Virus record (IMG/VR): IMGVR_UViG_3300022836_000012
Coordinates: 1-47,593 of that record
DNA from: a virus
DNA: 47,593 nt
Direction: 5' to 3' (one strand)
The position numbers were made by a program, and so were the translations under genes. Of the stretch, positions 46,547 to 47,593 are shown piece by piece (the stretch's first letter is position 1; each line of letters opens with the position of its first letter). The notes beneath the pieces were generated by a model. That model worked only from the letters and a program-made list of their open reading frames with translations. It was not told the DNA's origin and made no database searches.

Positions 46547-46724
46547 TAGTTCCTAGTCGTGCTTCAACTTTTGCCTCAAGCTCAGCAATATCTGCTGGCA
46601 TTGTAAAGTCAAGATCAAGTTCACTTTGCAGTGCTTCATTCTCGTCCAAAGCCTCGTTGAGTTGTGATAGGGCATTCTTGTACTTTGCCCAAATTTCATC
46701 AATTTCCTGTTGTGGTTTAGCCAT
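46539..46724 (-). CDS. Small coiled-coil protein, 61 aa
   Basis: MAKPQQEIDEIWAKYKNALS is followed by LDENEALQSELDLDF, a heptad-like helix. It shares the IW-x-KY-(K/R)-x-AL segment with the 45938 gene, suggesting a duplicated N-terminal unit. It overlaps both neighbours by 8 bases. Confidence 0.6.
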   Translation of the reverse strand: MAKPQQEIDEIWAKYKNALSQLNEALDENEALQSELDLDFTMPADIAELEAKVEARLGTNA

Positions 46725-47593
46725 TCTTTTTCCTTAGTTTGTCGTCTACGTTACGCTCTAGTTCTGCTATATCGTCAGGTGCGCCTGTTTTTAGATTCTG
46801 TTCTACATATACTTCTTTAACTATTACAGTGTCAGCACCGTGTGTTTTTTTATTGCGAGCCCATTCAAACTGTTTGGTACTAGCAAGTATAAGTGTAAGT
46901 GCTAGTGGATCAAACACAACAACCAACAACACTATGACCCAGCGTACTGCTTTTTCCAGTAGGTTTTGATCTGGACTTTGGTCGTATATAAATGCGGCAA
47001 TGTATTTTATTGGTCCTACTTCTGCTTCTAGTTTCCTGTATTCTTTTTCGAACACAAAAACTTCTTCACGTATTTGATCAATCTCCGTTTGTTCTTTGTC
47101 AACAAAATTCTCAAGTTCTTCTACCCTACCGTCAATATCTACAGTTTTAGTGTTTGACTGGTCACGTAGTTTTTGTATTCTATTATTAACTGATTGTAAT
47201 TCTGATCCGTACTTGGCATCAATACTGCTAAGTGTTTCTGTTAACTTGGCGTTGATACTTTTGATCTCACGCTGTGCCGCACTGGCAACTGAAAGCTCAT
47301 TTGCTTTGGCCTGCTGTGTTGCTTCTAACTCAATCTTCTTGGCTTGCTCTGTTGCTTCTAACTCAATCTTCTTGGCATTGGCTACTGCTTCATCTAGGCC
47401 TTTTTTACTAAAGGAGTTTTCATATCGAGCCTGGGCGGCGCCAATGTCTGCTGTCTTACGGGCTTGTGCTGTGGCGATGTTTGCTGTCTTACGTTCTTGT
47501 GCGGCGGCTATGTCTGCTGACTTGCGCTCTGCGGCTTGTACTAATCTATCATTCTGTAACTGTATTTGCTTTTCTGCATCAGCACGAGCATTG
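46717..47593 (-). CDS. Long coiled-coil membrane protein, N-terminus outside the window
   Basis: The frame is open to the right edge, so about 291 C-terminal residues are visible. It begins with Ala/Lys/Gln repeats of 11 residues (RKTADIAAAQA, AKKIELEATEQ), continues as a coiled coil (INAKLTETLSSIDAKYG), and ends with a membrane span (AVRWVIVLLVVVFDPLALTL) and a charged tail. It could be a tail-tube/tape-measure-like or membrane-anchored structural protein. The C-terminal DPLALTLILA motif is found in phage proteins I know only as hypothetical. Its true start is not visible. Confidence 0.7.
   Translation of the reverse strand, partial: NARADAEKQIQLQNDRLVQAAERKSADIAAAQERKTANIATAQARKTADIGAAQARYENSFSKKGLDEAVANAKKIELEATEQAKKIELEATQQAKANELSVASAAQREIKSINAKLTETLSSIDAKYGSELQSVNNRIQKLRDQSNTKTVDIDGRVEELENFVDKEQTEIDQIREEVFVFEKEYRKLEAEVGPIKYIAAFIYDQSPDQNLLEKAVRWVIVLLVVVFDPLALTLILASTKQFEWARNKKTHGADTVIVKEVYVEQNLKTGAPDDIAELERNVDDKLRKKNG
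47318..47376. repeat. 33-bp direct repeat in the coiled-coil gene
   Basis: Two near-identical copies of a 26-base core (TTGCTTCTAACTCAATCTTC on the plus strand) with a 33-base period, encoding the 11-residue unit AKKIELEATEQ. Copies of this length help recombination that changes coiled-coil length. Confidence 0.7.
47445..47534. repeat. Three imperfect 33-bp tandem repeats
   Basis: Three units sharing GTCTGCTG or TTTGCTG and CTTACG/CTTGCG on the plus strand, encoding RK(S/T)A(D/N)I(A/G)xAQ-type 11-residue repeats, the usual period for some extended coiled coils. Confidence 0.6.

Overview
The window looks like part of the accessory region of a large tailed bacteriophage, probably a T4-like myovirus of a marine alphaproteobacterium. 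The phage reading rests on genes packed end to end with ATGA and TAATG overlaps, many small proteins of phage type, an ATP-dependent DNA ligase, a DUF2693 protein, an LPD29 protein, a tail-fibre-like protein, twitch-type radical SAM proteins and TATAAATA late-promoter motifs. The alphaproteobacterial reading rests on a circularly permuted (two-piece) tmRNA whose tag peptide ends like alphaproteobacterial tags. Base composition is AT-rich throughout. No terminase, portal, capsid or polymerase gene is present, so most of the genome lies outside the window.

Layout. 1-3.0 kb: early-type genes with strong promoters (phosphomannomutase-like HAD protein, ParB-like protein, HTH protein, DUF2693 protein). 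3.0-5.8 kb: a radical SAM protein and unknown genes. 5.8-13.6 kb: DNA ligase, many small phage genes, a GIY-YIG-like protein, a second ParB-like protein, a P-loop protein and a second radical SAM protein. 13.7-17.9 kb: two possible virion genes, the permuted ssrA gene, small early genes, and a group of genes with capsid-targeting-like N-termini that includes two HExxH metalloproteases. 18-20 kb: lipoproteins and secreted proteins. 20-26.8 kb: a glycosyltransferase-like gene, a SulP anion transporter with a STAS domain, an oxygenase-like protein, UvsE, and secreted proteins. 26.8-35.9 kb: a tail-fibre-like gene coupled to a third radical SAM gene, then amidinotransferase, 2OG-oxygenase-like, UDP-glucose-dehydrogenase-like and glycosyltransferase-like genes. 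35.9-42.9 kb: a curli-like locus (two small membrane proteins, CsgF, CsgG, curlin-repeat protein, FecR protein, HExxH lipoprotein, second curlin-like protein, CHASE2 adenylate/guanylate cyclase). 43.3-47.6 kb: DEDD exonuclease, ClpS, Hsp20, bS21, and likely virion-associated coiled-coil genes. The only gene-free stretch over 300 bases (14572-14936) holds the tmRNA and its terminators.

Regulation. Seventeen minus-strand promoters fit the sigma70 consensus, sixteen with a 17-bp spacer and one with 18. Five of them share a conserved leader (core GTATATTAACTAG). A second promoter class resembles the T4 late box. In four genes that box sits exactly 5 bases before the ATG with no Shine-Dalgarno sequence, which predicts leaderless late mRNAs. 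In front of the SprT-like gene, a hairpin has the late box in its loop and the ribosome-binding site in its stem, as in the known T4 late-gene switches.

How the genes may work together (inference). tmRNA, ClpS, Hsp20 and bS21 would adjust host translation and proteolysis during infection. The sugar, radical SAM and oxygenase genes next to the tail fibre could modify virion proteins or surface glycans. The curli-like block with its own cyclase could remodel the surface of the infected cell. It is the strongest candidate for an undescribed system here.
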